From Terriglobales bacterium (GTDB lineage Bacteria > Acidobacteriota > Terriglobia > Terriglobales > Acidobacteriaceae): a DNA stretch of 64,000 nt. A program made the translations under genes and the position numbers. Under the pieces are notes generated by a model. The model worked only from the letters and a program-made list of their open reading frames with translations, searched no databases and was not told where the DNA came from. The stretch is from NCBI GenBank assembly GCA_025934735.1, contig JAICWP010000011.1, positions 62,001 through 126,000 on the forward strand, in the 5' to 3' direction. Shown in pieces: positions 25,875 through 32,562 of this stretch (positions are counted from its first letter, which is position 1; each line of letters begins with the position of its first letter).

Positions 25875-26579
25875 ATGGACCAAAATCAACAACTTTTTGT
25901 CTATTCAAATGAACAACTTGACGGCCTGATACTCACCTTGTCACTAGATAGGCTGACCCCGTACCTCAAGGCTGCCGGGGGCGATCGGCACCATGCGATC
26001 CGACTGTACGAGTGGAATACTGCCATGTCAGAGGCGTTCTATGGCATTCTCCAGGGCCTAGAGATAGCTCTCCGTAACTCATTTGACCGCACAATGGCGG
26101 TGGCCTTCGGTCGCCCTGGCTGGTACGACACCCCGGGACTTCTCCAGCATGAACAACAAGAAGCAGTACGCAAGGCGAAAGTGCGACTCGTGCAGGACGG
26201 GAAGGTAGTCGTGCCATGCAAAGTGGTAGCTGAATTGACGTTTGGATTCTGGGTTGCCCTCACCGGTCCTGCCTACGCGCAGCGCCTCTGGGACAAACAT
26301 CTGCACAAGGCATTCGCCATCAGTCTTGGGAGAAAAGCCGTGAATCGCCGAATGGAAAAGATTCGCAAGCTCCGCAATCGGGTCGCGCACCATGAATCCA
26401 TCTTAGCTCGTAATCTCCACTCCGATTACGCGCGCATCATCGAGTCAATTCATTGGATTTGTCCTGTTACGGCACTCTGGATCAAATCACACAGTTGCTT
26501 CCATGAGCGGTTCCGCGAGAGGCCGCACCCACCAGCTCAGCAATCTCTGGAGCTTGCCGCCCCTATTCCCAAATCTTAA
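25875..26579 (+). CDS. Abi-like HEPN-domain protein (Abi_2 / AbiD-AbiF type)
   Basis: A 234-residue protein of the Abi-like family. The core shows helical repeats typical of Abi_2 (AMSEAFYGILQGLEIALRNSF, VAELTFGFWVALTG) and the HEPN ribonuclease motif in KIRKLRNRVAHHESI (R-N-x3-H). Known members cause abortive infection, probably through RNA cleavage. The substrate here is unknown. A tRNA-like gene and two RNA hairpins lie within 500 bp downstream, and such RNAs could be substrate, antitoxin or bystander. The ribosome-binding site is weak (AGGATG about 10 bp upstream). No antitoxin protein is obvious apart from the small ORF at 26652. Confidence 0.78.
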   Translation: MDQNQQLFVYSNEQLDGLILTLSLDRLTPYLKAAGGDRHHAIRLYEWNTAMSEAFYGILQGLEIALRNSFDRTMAVAFGRPGWYDTPGLLQHEQQEAVRKAKVRLVQDGKVVVPCKVVAELTFGFWVALTGPAYAQRLWDKHLHKAFAISLGRKAVNRRMEKIRKLRNRVAHHESILARNLHSDYARIIESIHWICPVTALWIKSHSCFHERFRERPHPPAQQSLELAAPIPKS

Positions 26580-26651
26580 ATTCAAACTGCACCACTACCA
26601 GCGCCGTAGCGCATCAACGCAGCTTTAGTAGGCCCGCGCGGTCAATTAGGT

Positions 26652-26810
26652 CTATCTTGGCTGGATTATCTTCGCTGGCTTCCGCTTGGCTGGCTTGACC
26701 TGGGACTGCTTCAATGGGCGGGCATGGATGAGCTTCTGCAGGTTCCGGTTGAAGTCTTCCCGGTTGACCGTCAATTCCTGAGTTTTCTCCGCTGCTGCTT
26801 TTTTAGCCAC
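26652..26810 (-). CDS. Small basic protein, 52 residues
   Basis: An ORF on the minus strand with GTG start at 26810: MAKKAAAEKTQELTVNREDF at the N-terminus and a Lys/Arg/Pro-rich tail (VKPAKRKPAK). Composition is protein-like and the frame is open over its whole length. It starts 10 bp from the left 18-bp inverted repeat (26821-26838). A possible -10 GATACT sits in that repeat, but no clear Shine-Dalgarno is visible. It could bind nucleic acid; function unknown and existence not proven. Confidence 0.4.
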   Translation of the reverse strand: MAKKAAAEKTQELTVNREDFNRNLQKLIHARPLKQSQVKPAKRKPAKIIQPR

Positions 26811-26820
26811 GTTGGGTGTA

Positions 26821-26838
26821 GTCAAGTATCCTCTTGAC
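26821..26838 (+). repeat. Left 18-bp inverted repeat of the tRNA-like cassette
   Basis: GTCAAGTATCCTCTTGAC matches the reverse complement of 27323-27340 at 17 of 18 positions. It is itself a palindrome, GTCAAG-N6-CTTGAC, so it may be a terminal repeat, an operator, or both. TATATT at 26843-26848 could be a -10 box for the RNA that follows. Confidence 0.7.
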
Positions 26839-26860
26839 GGCTATATTAACAAAAGCAAAA

Positions 26861-26940
26861 GGCTCTGAGGTGTCCAAGACCCCAGAGCCCTAGCCTCCAT
26901 CAGATTGTGGCGTCCAAGACCACGATCTGATGCCCTTTTT
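26861..26940 (+). ncRNA. Twin stem-loop RNA with identical loops and terminator
   Basis: Stem 1: GGCTCTGAGG (26861-26870) pairs with CCCCAGAGCC (26880-26889) with one mismatch. Stem 2: CATCAGATTGTGG (26898-26910) pairs with CCACGATCTGATG (26920-26932) with one G-T wobble, followed by TTTTT at 26936-26940. Both stems carry a 9-nt loop with the same octamer GTCCAAGA. Stem 2 plus the T run is a Rho-independent terminator. The stems differ in sequence but the loops are conserved, which points to a functional RNA. No family is recognised. Confidence 0.6.
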
Positions 26941-26945
26941 ATTGT

Positions 26946-27039
26946 GCGGAGGATGCGGGTCTGGTGACCCTAAGCGGACTTATAGCCGCGACAAAATCCC
27001 TAGCCGGATTGCGGTTCGATTCCGCCATCCTCCGCTCCA
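26946..27039 (+). tRNA. Non-canonical class II tRNA-like gene (allo-tRNA / tRNA-Sec-like)
   Basis: A full cloverleaf can be drawn. Acceptor: 9 bp (26946-26954 with 27027-27035), then T and an encoded CCA (27037-27039). D arm: GGGTC-TGGT-GACCC (26957-26970), a 5-bp stem with a 4-nt loop as in tRNA-Sec. Anticodon arm: GCGG/CCGC (26974-26977 with 26986-26989) enclosing an 8-nt loop ACTTATAG. Variable arm: ATCC/GGAT (26996-26999 with 27006-27009). T arm: GCGG-TTCGATT-CCGC (27011-27025), only 4 bp, with C27026 unpaired or pairing with G26955. The B box GGTTCGATTCC is canonical. If T26980 is U33 the anticodon is TAT (AUA codons); an alternative TTA would read UAA. It is not a standard selC (no TCA anticodon). 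It resembles the 8/4 and 9/3 tRNAs described from Acidobacteria. Confidence 0.72.
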
Positions 27040-27146
27040 ATGTAAAGAACCTGTTATTTTGCCTGCTATATTTTCCCAGGCAGTGCCAGTATTGACCACT
27101 ACTGACTAGTAGCTACCAAGTAGCGTACACAGACATGTCTGCGAAG

Positions 27147-27228
27147 GTCAACTTTTTCCGTGTCAGTTTTCGAGGCCACTTTTTGACCCTTCATTTTTGG
27201 GCGTCAGTTTCTGTGTCACTTTTTCGCC
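27147..27228. repeat. Tandem degenerate (K)GTCA-C/G-TTTTT repeats
   Basis: Four to five copies of a 13-15 bp unit: GGTCAACTTTTTCCG, TGTCAGTTTTCG, GGCCACTTTTTG, GCGTCAGTTTCTG, TGTCACTTTTTCG. They may be the end of a lost insertion sequence (IS21-type ends have multiple repeats of this sort). A perfect 12-bp palindrome CAGACATGTCTG lies just upstream at 27130-27141. Confidence 0.4.
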
Positions 27229-27322
27229 TTATCCTGCCGCTTACAAAATGTGGGGTTCCTGACGCCATTTCCACAGATTACTAAAGGGCTATTCCGACCC
27301 TCAATCTCATAAAAGTATATGT

Positions 27323-27340
27323 GTCAAGAGGATACTTGTC
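27323..27340 (-). repeat. Right 18-bp inverted repeat of the tRNA-like cassette
   Basis: GTCAAGAGGATACTTGTC, the inverted partner of 26821-26838 (17/18 match). It lies 89 bp upstream of the rpoN start. GATACT inside it could act as an outward -10 box toward rpoN. Confidence 0.7.
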
Positions 27341-27375
27341 TTACCTACGTCACGCATTTTAATTGCCAACCTCTT

Positions 27376-27388
27376 GGGGCGGAGCCCC
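27376..27388. repeat. Short GGA-loop palindrome upstream of rpoN
   Basis: GGGGC-GGA-GCCCC, the same design as the palindrome at 63284-63304. It marks the likely return to core chromosome before rpoN. Confidence 0.4.
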
Positions 27389-27428
27389 GGTAGGGTGTAA
27401 TCTGAGCTTAGCCGAACCTTGGGGCGCT

Positions 27429-29168
27429 ATGGTCTTACTCCAGCCAAGATTGAACCTGAAGGTCACGCAGAAGCAAATTCTGACGCCTGGCCTGGTCCAG
27501 ATGGTCAGCGTGCTTGCGCTCAACAAGCTTGAGCTCAAGGACATGATCAACGCTGAAATCGTGGAAAATCCGGTGCTGGAGGAGATGGATTCCACCGTCC
27601 CCCTGCTGGACGAGGTAGCGAGCCGCGAAGAAGACCGCGACAGGGTGGCCGCCGCCGATGAGCCTATCGTACAGGCGGAGAAGAAGGACCCCTTCGACGA
27701 AATAGACTTTGGCTCGTTTTTCCAGGATTATCTCGACCCCGGATACCGCAGCCAGAGCGAGATGGAGTCGGTGGAGAAGCCCTCTTTCGAGAACTTCCTT
27801 TCCCGGCCTTCCACGCTCACTGACCACCTGATGTGGCAACTGGGGTCGCTGCCGGTGCGCCCGGAAGTGGCGGCGGCCGCCGAACTGGTGATCGGCAATT
27901 TGAATGAAGACGGCTACCTGATTGCCAGTGACGAGGAGTTGCTTTCAGCGGCGCTTATGCCGGAGCCAGGCTCGCCTTCTCGTAACGGCGCCAGTCCCGC
28001 CGGAAGCCCCGGTCCTTCGCCCAGTGAGAGCGCTGCTGCACCGAGTGTTGCGGCATCAGCGGCCGGGAACGAAGCTGGCCTGCAAAGCGCCAGCGAATTT
28101 GCGTCCAGTGATGAGTCTGTGGCCGGTTTGCCGGAATCGTTGCCGGTGGCCACTGCGACCCTTGAAGCCGTATCGGTCAACCATCATCAGGGGACGGTGT
28201 TATTCGATGCCGCCGCCCTGAAGGAAGCCATCGAGTTGGTGCAGCATCTGGATCCCGTGGGCGTTGCCAGCCGCGACTTGCGTGAATGCCTGCTGGTGCA
28301 GCTTACCCATCAGGCGCAGGACCACAAGCAGCTCAAGAATGGCGAATCGGCCGCGGCTTCGCAGCTGACTGCGGACGCCGTCGCCATCGTAGACCTGCAT
28401 ATGCGCGAGTTGCAGGGCAAGCAGTACAAAGAAATCGGCAGAGCCGTCGGTCGCCCGCTGGAGGCGGTGATGGAGGCGGTGGAACTCATCAAGACACTCG
28501 ACCCCCGCCCCGGCCAGCGTTACAACAAGACCGAGCCGCGGCTGATCGAGCCCGACGTGGCTTTCATCAAGCAGGGGGACGAGTGGCTCGTCCTGATGAA
28601 CGAAGACGATGTGCCGCAGCTGCGCCTGAACCCGGCTTACCGCCGCCTGCTGCAACGCGACGCCGCCGAAAAGGACGTGCGCAACTACGTCAAGGAGCGT
28701 TACAAGTCCGCCATTCAGCTCATCAAGAACATCGAGCAGCGCAAGCAGACCATCCTCCGAGTTTGTTACGCCATCATCGGGCGCCAGCGCGACTTTCTGG
28801 AACGTGGCATAGACCAGCTCAAGCCCATGATGATCAAGGAAGTGGCGGAGGAAATCGGGGTGCACCCTTCCACCGTCAGCCGCGCTGTCGCCAACAAATA
28901 CACTCACACACCCCAGGGTGTGTTCGAGCTCCGCTATTTCTTCAGCGAGAGCGTGAATGGCCCGGAGGGTGGCGGCACCTCGCTGCTCATCCTCAAACGC
29001 CGGGTCAAGAAGCTCATCGAGGAAGAAGACCCCGCCAGGCCGTTGACCGACGAGCAGATCACCCGCATCCTCCAGTCGCAGGGAATCCAGGTCACTCGCC
29101 GCACGGTCGCGAAATATCGGGAGGATATGCGCATCCCGAGTACCCACCAGCGCAGAGTGAAAAGCTAG
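27429..29168 (+). CDS. rpoN: RNA polymerase sigma-54 factor
   Basis: Alternative sigma factor for enhancer-dependent promoters. Region I (MVLLQPRLNLKVTQKQILTP, glutamine/leucine-rich) starts at ATG 27429; a longer frame from 27363 would include 22 unrelated residues. The DNA-binding helix-turn-helix has VHPSTVSRAVANKYTHTPQG, and the RpoN box reads VTRRTVAKYREDMRIPSTHQRR. At 579 residues it exceeds E. coli RpoN (477) because of an Ala/Ser/Pro-rich insertion at about residues 175-255. Its usual neighbour lptB lies 5 kb upstream across the island. hpf follows 54 bp downstream. Confidence 0.96.
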   Translation: MVLLQPRLNLKVTQKQILTPGLVQMVSVLALNKLELKDMINAEIVENPVLEEMDSTVPLLDEVASREEDRDRVAAADEPIVQAEKKDPFDEIDFGSFFQDYLDPGYRSQSEMESVEKPSFENFLSRPSTLTDHLMWQLGSLPVRPEVAAAAELVIGNLNEDGYLIASDEELLSAALMPEPGSPSRNGASPAGSPGPSPSESAAAPSVAASAAGNEAGLQSASEFASSDESVAGLPESLPVATATLEAVSVNHHQGTVLFDAAALKEAIELVQHLDPVGVASRDLRECLLVQLTHQAQDHKQLKNGESAAASQLTADAVAIVDLHMRELQGKQYKEIGRAVGRPLEAVMEAVELIKTLDPRPGQRYNKTEPRLIEPDVAFIKQGDEWLVLMNEDDVPQLRLNPAYRRLLQRDAAEKDVRNYVKERYKSAIQLIKNIEQRKQTILRVCYAIIGRQRDFLERGIDQLKPMMIKEVAEEIGVHPSTVSRAVANKYTHTPQGVFELRYFFSESVNGPEGGGTSLLILKRRVKKLIEEEDPARPLTDEQITRILQSQGIQVTRRTVAKYREDMRIPSTHQRRVKS

Positions 29169-29222
29169 TAGCAGTCGCTGTTGCCCGGCAACTGTAGGTA
29201 TTCCGATCAGGAGGGGCAGTCG

Positions 29223-29816
29223 ATGAATGTGGAATACACCGGCAGGCAGTTTGAAATCACTCCCCGCATCCGACAAGAAGTAGAAACCGGCTTAGCCAAA
29301 TTGGTAAGGATCCTCGGCGACAACTTCAAAACCAAAGTGATTCTGACCGTGGAGAAGCATCGCCACAAGGCGGAAATCACTATCAGTCCCCGCAATCATC
29401 CCCTGGTTGGCCTGGCGGAAGCCGCCGACATGATGGCCGCCATCAATGCCGCCATGGAACGCATCGAGCAGCAGGCGGTCAAGTACAAAGCGCGCTGGCG
29501 CACCAAAAAACGCCAGCCTAAAGATAAATGGAACGGACAAGGGGCCCAGGAGGAGTTGGTGGCCGCGGTGGGCGCTAATGCCGAAACCGCCGTGCCGCTG
29601 GTAGCCCACAACTACCCGGCTGTGCCCCGCGCCCCCGAGCCCCACATTGTGCGTTCGCGTAACGGCGTGGCCATGCGCCCGCTGACCCTGGAGGAGGCGG
29701 TGAAGGAGGCGCAGTTCCGCGATCACGATGTGTTTGTGTTCCGTGATCCCAACGGCAAGGTCATGGTCCTGCACCGCACCAAGGACGGCAAAATGGAGCT
29801 GATCGAAGCGCCGTAA
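29223..29816 (+). CDS. hpf: Ribosome hibernation promoting factor, long form
   Basis: A 197-residue HPF that makes 100S ribosome dimers in stationary phase. The N-terminal S30AE domain is MNVEYTGRQFEITPRIRQEV onward. The C-terminal dimerisation domain is RPLTLEEAVKEAQFRDHDVFVFRDPNGKVMVLHRTKDGKMELIEA. Start ATG 29223 has AGGAGGGG at 29209-29216; an in-frame start at 29181 is rejected. The rpoN-hpf pairing is widely conserved. Confidence 0.95.
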   Translation: MNVEYTGRQFEITPRIRQEVETGLAKLVRILGDNFKTKVILTVEKHRHKAEITISPRNHPLVGLAEAADMMAAINAAMERIEQQAVKYKARWRTKKRQPKDKWNGQGAQEELVAAVGANAETAVPLVAHNYPAVPRAPEPHIVRSRNGVAMRPLTLEEAVKEAQFRDHDVFVFRDPNGKVMVLHRTKDGKMELIEAP

Positions 29817-29845
29817 ACTCGTGGTGAGTGGCTGGCGAGTAGTTT

Positions 29846-29873
29846 GGGCGCGGCTTTGCCGCGCCCTTTGTTT
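29846..29873 (+). terminator. Terminator after hpf
   Basis: GGGCGCGGC (29846-29854), loop TTT, GCCGCGCCC (29858-29866), then TTTGTTTG. A 9-bp perfect GC stem located 30 bp after the hpf stop. Confidence 0.8.
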
Positions 29874-29960
29874 GTGTCGCCGGCGTTTTTAAGAGCTCAA
29901 CAATTGAGGGGGATCTGGAGCCAAGAAGCTAACAGCAAGGAGCTTAGCTGTTTAGGCCAG

Positions 29961-30368
29961 CTACTTTCTGCCGTTCTCCGACTCTTTGTACATGTACTTG
30001 ATGCAGGGTTTGTACACCATCACGTTAGGCTGGCCGTTGCGGATCAGCTTGATGCAGTGCTTGTCGTACCACTCGATTACCCCGTGCATTTGCTCCCCGT
30101 CCTGCAGCACTAGGACCATGGGGGTGCGGCCCTGCATCTGCTTCTGGTAATAAAAATTCTCTGCGTTGGTCTGCTCCAAAGGAACATTCTTCCGAGGCGC
30201 AGGCCCGTTGGAACGCTCGCGGCGCTCCATAGGCGCTTCGGCGCGATGGTTGGTGTTGTTGTGGTTGAGCAGCGGGCGAATCAGCTTGCGGTTGGAAAAC
30301 TCATCCGCCTCCAGCGCGCGTTCAACCGCTGTCGCATCCACGCTATCCTTCATGTGACCACCGTCCAT
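29961..30368 (-). CDS. Hfq-like RNA chaperone with N-terminal extension
   Basis: Residues about 65-130 have the Sm fold of Hfq: NAENFYYQKQMQGRTPMVLVLQDGEQMHGVIEWYD, then KHCIKLIRNGQPNVMVYKPCIKYMYKE, with the Sm2-like end where Hfq has YKHA. The 65-residue N-terminal extension is charged and probably disordered. Classical Hfq binds sRNA poly-U tails; here the Sm2 motif is altered, so RNA specificity may differ. Start chosen at ATG 30368; ATG 30353 (MKDSVDATAV) is equally possible. Confidence 0.72.
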   Translation of the reverse strand: MDGGHMKDSVDATAVERALEADEFSNRKLIRPLLNHNNTNHRAEAPMERRERSNGPAPRKNVPLEQTNAENFYYQKQMQGRTPMVLVLQDGEQMHGVIEWYDKHCIKLIRNGQPNVMVYKPCIKYMYKESENGRK

Positions 30369-30671
30369 GGTTGCAATCGCGCACGCTCTCGCGCGGAAGT
30401 AACACCCTGTATGCTTGCGTGAAGAACTAAAGGGGGTGTGAACTGAGGCTAAGCTATCACAGAAAGCCGTGCAGAAACAATCCTGGGCGGGCTTTTCGCA
30501 GTTTGCGACAAGTAACGGTGGTCACCTGGCCAAGGTACCGGCCAGCCAGCAGCTCACCACTGCTGCACAAAGCGCCGCGCACAATCACGAATCGCGCTGG
30601 AGATGGACCGTGTTGCGTTTTCGAGATTGCTTGAAATCTGCAAGCGAACACGGAGCATTACTACCTGGTAA

Positions 30672-31961
30672 CTACCCGTTCACCGCTTGCGGTAGCGGTT
30701 GTGGCTGCGACGCCCCTGCTACCCGGTCGTAGAGCCACAGCAGTGCCGCCGTTGTTACTCCAACTGCCGCCAGCGCCCACCAGATCAGCGCCGGCCGTCG
30801 CATCACCTCGCCGAAGTGATGGAAGAGCAGACCGCCGAACCAGCCGCCAATCAGCGACCCAATTCCGATGGGCAGAAAGGCGAAGCCCATGTATGTGCCC
30901 TGCTGGCCGGGCGGTGCCAGGCGCGATATGTATTCGTAATAGCGGGGCGACTGCGTAATCTCGCCCAGCGAGATGGCGAACAAGGTCACAATGACCATGG
31001 GCACGGTGGGATGCGCCACCAGGATGAGCCACGCGAGGGCGGAGATCAGCGTGCCCAGAATTACCGCTCGGAACGCCGGAATCTTTTGCGTCAGGAAACT
31101 GACCACCATCTGCAGCGCAATCACGGTCAGCGGTCCCGTCACCAGCATGAGTTCCGTGTCGAACTTCGAATCCACGAATTCATGCACGTACAGCGGCAGG
31201 ATGATGAACTCCTGCCAGTAAACAATCCAGTAACCGGTGAAGATAAGCAGAAAAAGCATGAAGCGCGGGTTGGAAATGACGGTCCAGAAGTTGCGAGCCG
31301 CCTGGCCCAGGCTGGCGGTTTGCGCTTCGTCGGCCCGCCGCGGTTCCTTGAACAGCAACACCACAGCAAAAAACATCAGGAAAACGCTGAGCGCGGCCAC
31401 GCGGAACACATTGCTCACGCTGAGATGGCGATGCACCTCAGAGGCCACAAAAGGTCCGGCTGCTCCGCCGATGTTCACCAGCGTGTAATAGATGGAATAC
31501 CCGATGGAACGAACGTTCTCCTTTGAGGCGCGCGCCGTGGTTCCGACTACGCACGGTTTGACCAAAGCGATGCCTAGCGCCGGCAGCGCCAGTACAAAAG
31601 CCACCACAACGATCAGGGGCAGAGCGTCGCGAACCGGCGCAAACCAAGGCGCGCCCAGCGAGCCCAGCAGAAAATAAGCGCAGGTCAGGATCAGGTAAGC
31701 CAGAGAAAGGGAGCGGCGAAATCCCATGCGGTCGGCCACCGCCCCGCCAAACGCCGCCAGAAACCACACCAGCCCGCCAAACAGGCCGGCGAGGCTGCCC
31801 GCCTGTTCAGAGGGAAAGCGCAGGGTTTCATGCAGGTAGCGGGCCAGCGAGGCAAAGGCCGCGTAGTAGGAAAGCCGCTCGAACAGTTCGCTGATATTGG
31901 CGACCCAGAAGGGACGCTCGAAGCCGGTGCGGATCTCGCGCCAGCGCTGCGACAGGCTCAA
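30672..31961 (-). CDS. POT/PTR2-like MFS transporter
   Basis: A 429-residue transporter with about 12 hydrophobic segments. The ISELFERLSYYAAFASL segment in helix 1 matches the ExxERFxYY motif of proton-coupled oligopeptide transporters, with Leu in place of Phe. Di- or tripeptide uptake is possible but unproven. TTG 31961 preceded by GAGGAG is selected: the frame opens 26 codons earlier, but that part overlaps the DUF167 gene. It sits 22 bp downstream of DUF167. Confidence 0.8.
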   Translation of the reverse strand: MSLSQRWREIRTGFERPFWVANISELFERLSYYAAFASLARYLHETLRFPSEQAGSLAGLFGGLVWFLAAFGGAVADRMGFRRSLSLAYLILTCAYFLLGSLGAPWFAPVRDALPLIVVVAFVLALPALGIALVKPCVVGTTARASKENVRSIGYSIYYTLVNIGGAAGPFVASEVHRHLSVSNVFRVAALSVFLMFFAVVLLFKEPRRADEAQTASLGQAARNFWTVISNPRFMLFLLIFTGYWIVYWQEFIILPLYVHEFVDSKFDTELMLVTGPLTVIALQMVVSFLTQKIPAFRAVILGTLISALAWLILVAHPTVPMVIVTLFAISLGEITQSPRYYEYISRLAPPGQQGTYMGFAFLPIGIGSLIGGWFGGLLFHHFGEVMRRPALIWWALAAVGVTTAALLWLYDRVAGASQPQPLPQAVNG

Positions 31962-31983
31962 ACTGTTCTCCTCGGGCCCGCCG

Positions 31984-32280
31984 CTAGGGTATGGCAGCCC
32001 GCAATCGTGCCTCGACCTCGGCCGCCGTGCGCCCGGCAATGCGAATCACTTTGTTACGCCTGGTTTGGCCGCCGACTATGGTAACTGAGCCTCGCGGCAC
32101 ATTCAAAAACTCCGCAAAAAACTCGACACAGGCCTGGTTGGCTTTGCCTTCTACTGGCGGGGCCGTGAGCGCCAGCTTCAGAGCCTCGCCGAGGACGCCG
32201 GTGATGGCATTCTTACGGGCGCGTGGATGCACCTTGACTGCGAAGGTGGCGCCGGCGGCCGTGTCGCGGACTGCAATCAC
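31984..32280 (-). CDS. DUF167 (YggU) family protein
   Basis: A 98-residue protein with the YggU core: KVHPRARKNAITGVLGEALKLALTAPPVEGKANQACVEFFAEFL. Structurally known, function unknown; YggU-type genes often neighbour yggS. Start is GTG at 32280 with only a weak ribosome-binding site. Probably co-transcribed with the MFS gene. Confidence 0.85.
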   Translation of the reverse strand: MIAVRDTAAGATFAVKVHPRARKNAITGVLGEALKLALTAPPVEGKANQACVEFFAEFLNVPRGSVTIVGGQTRRNKVIRIAGRTAAEVEARLRAAIP

Positions 32281-32423
32281 AGATTCATTTCACCATAGAG
32301 GCACGAGAAACTCTGACGGCTATTCTCAATCACCCAATTAAAAAAACTCACTTCCTATCTGACTTATCTTCTTCCTTCTCAACGTAGTTCAACGGATTAG
32401 CGAGGGGCGACAGAATTAAACCC

Positions 32424-32458
32424 TTGACATGTCATATGGTGTTGTAGTGATGTATAAC
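32424..32458 (+). promoter_or_regulatory. Promoter/operator of the GntR-ABC cassette
   Basis: TTGACA at 32424-32429 and a near-palindrome GTTGTA-GTGATG-TATAAC at 32441-32458 (one mismatch between arms). TATAAC could be the -10 of a weak promoter. YtrA-subfamily GntR proteins bind inverted repeats of this type upstream of their own operons, so autoregulation by the gene at 33187 is likely (inference). Confidence 0.45.
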
Positions 32459-32562
32459 AGTGAATTATGCGGGCGCAAACGAGCTAGTTCAGCAAACTGA
32501 CTACGCCAGCGAACCGCGCCCTGCAAAAAAGAAGAAAAAGGCATTGTGAGGAGAATGAAACC

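Noticed and set aside
26861-26932. CRISPR-like pair of repeats
   Set aside because: Only the loop octamer repeats; the stems differ, there is no spacer structure, no third copy and no cas gene.
26946-27039. Ordinary selenocysteine tRNA (selC)
   Set aside because: The D arm and long variable arm resemble selC, but the anticodon loop has 8 nt without TCA, the T stem is 4 bp with a bulge, and no selA, selB or SECIS-containing gene is in the window. It is reported as a non-canonical tRNA instead.
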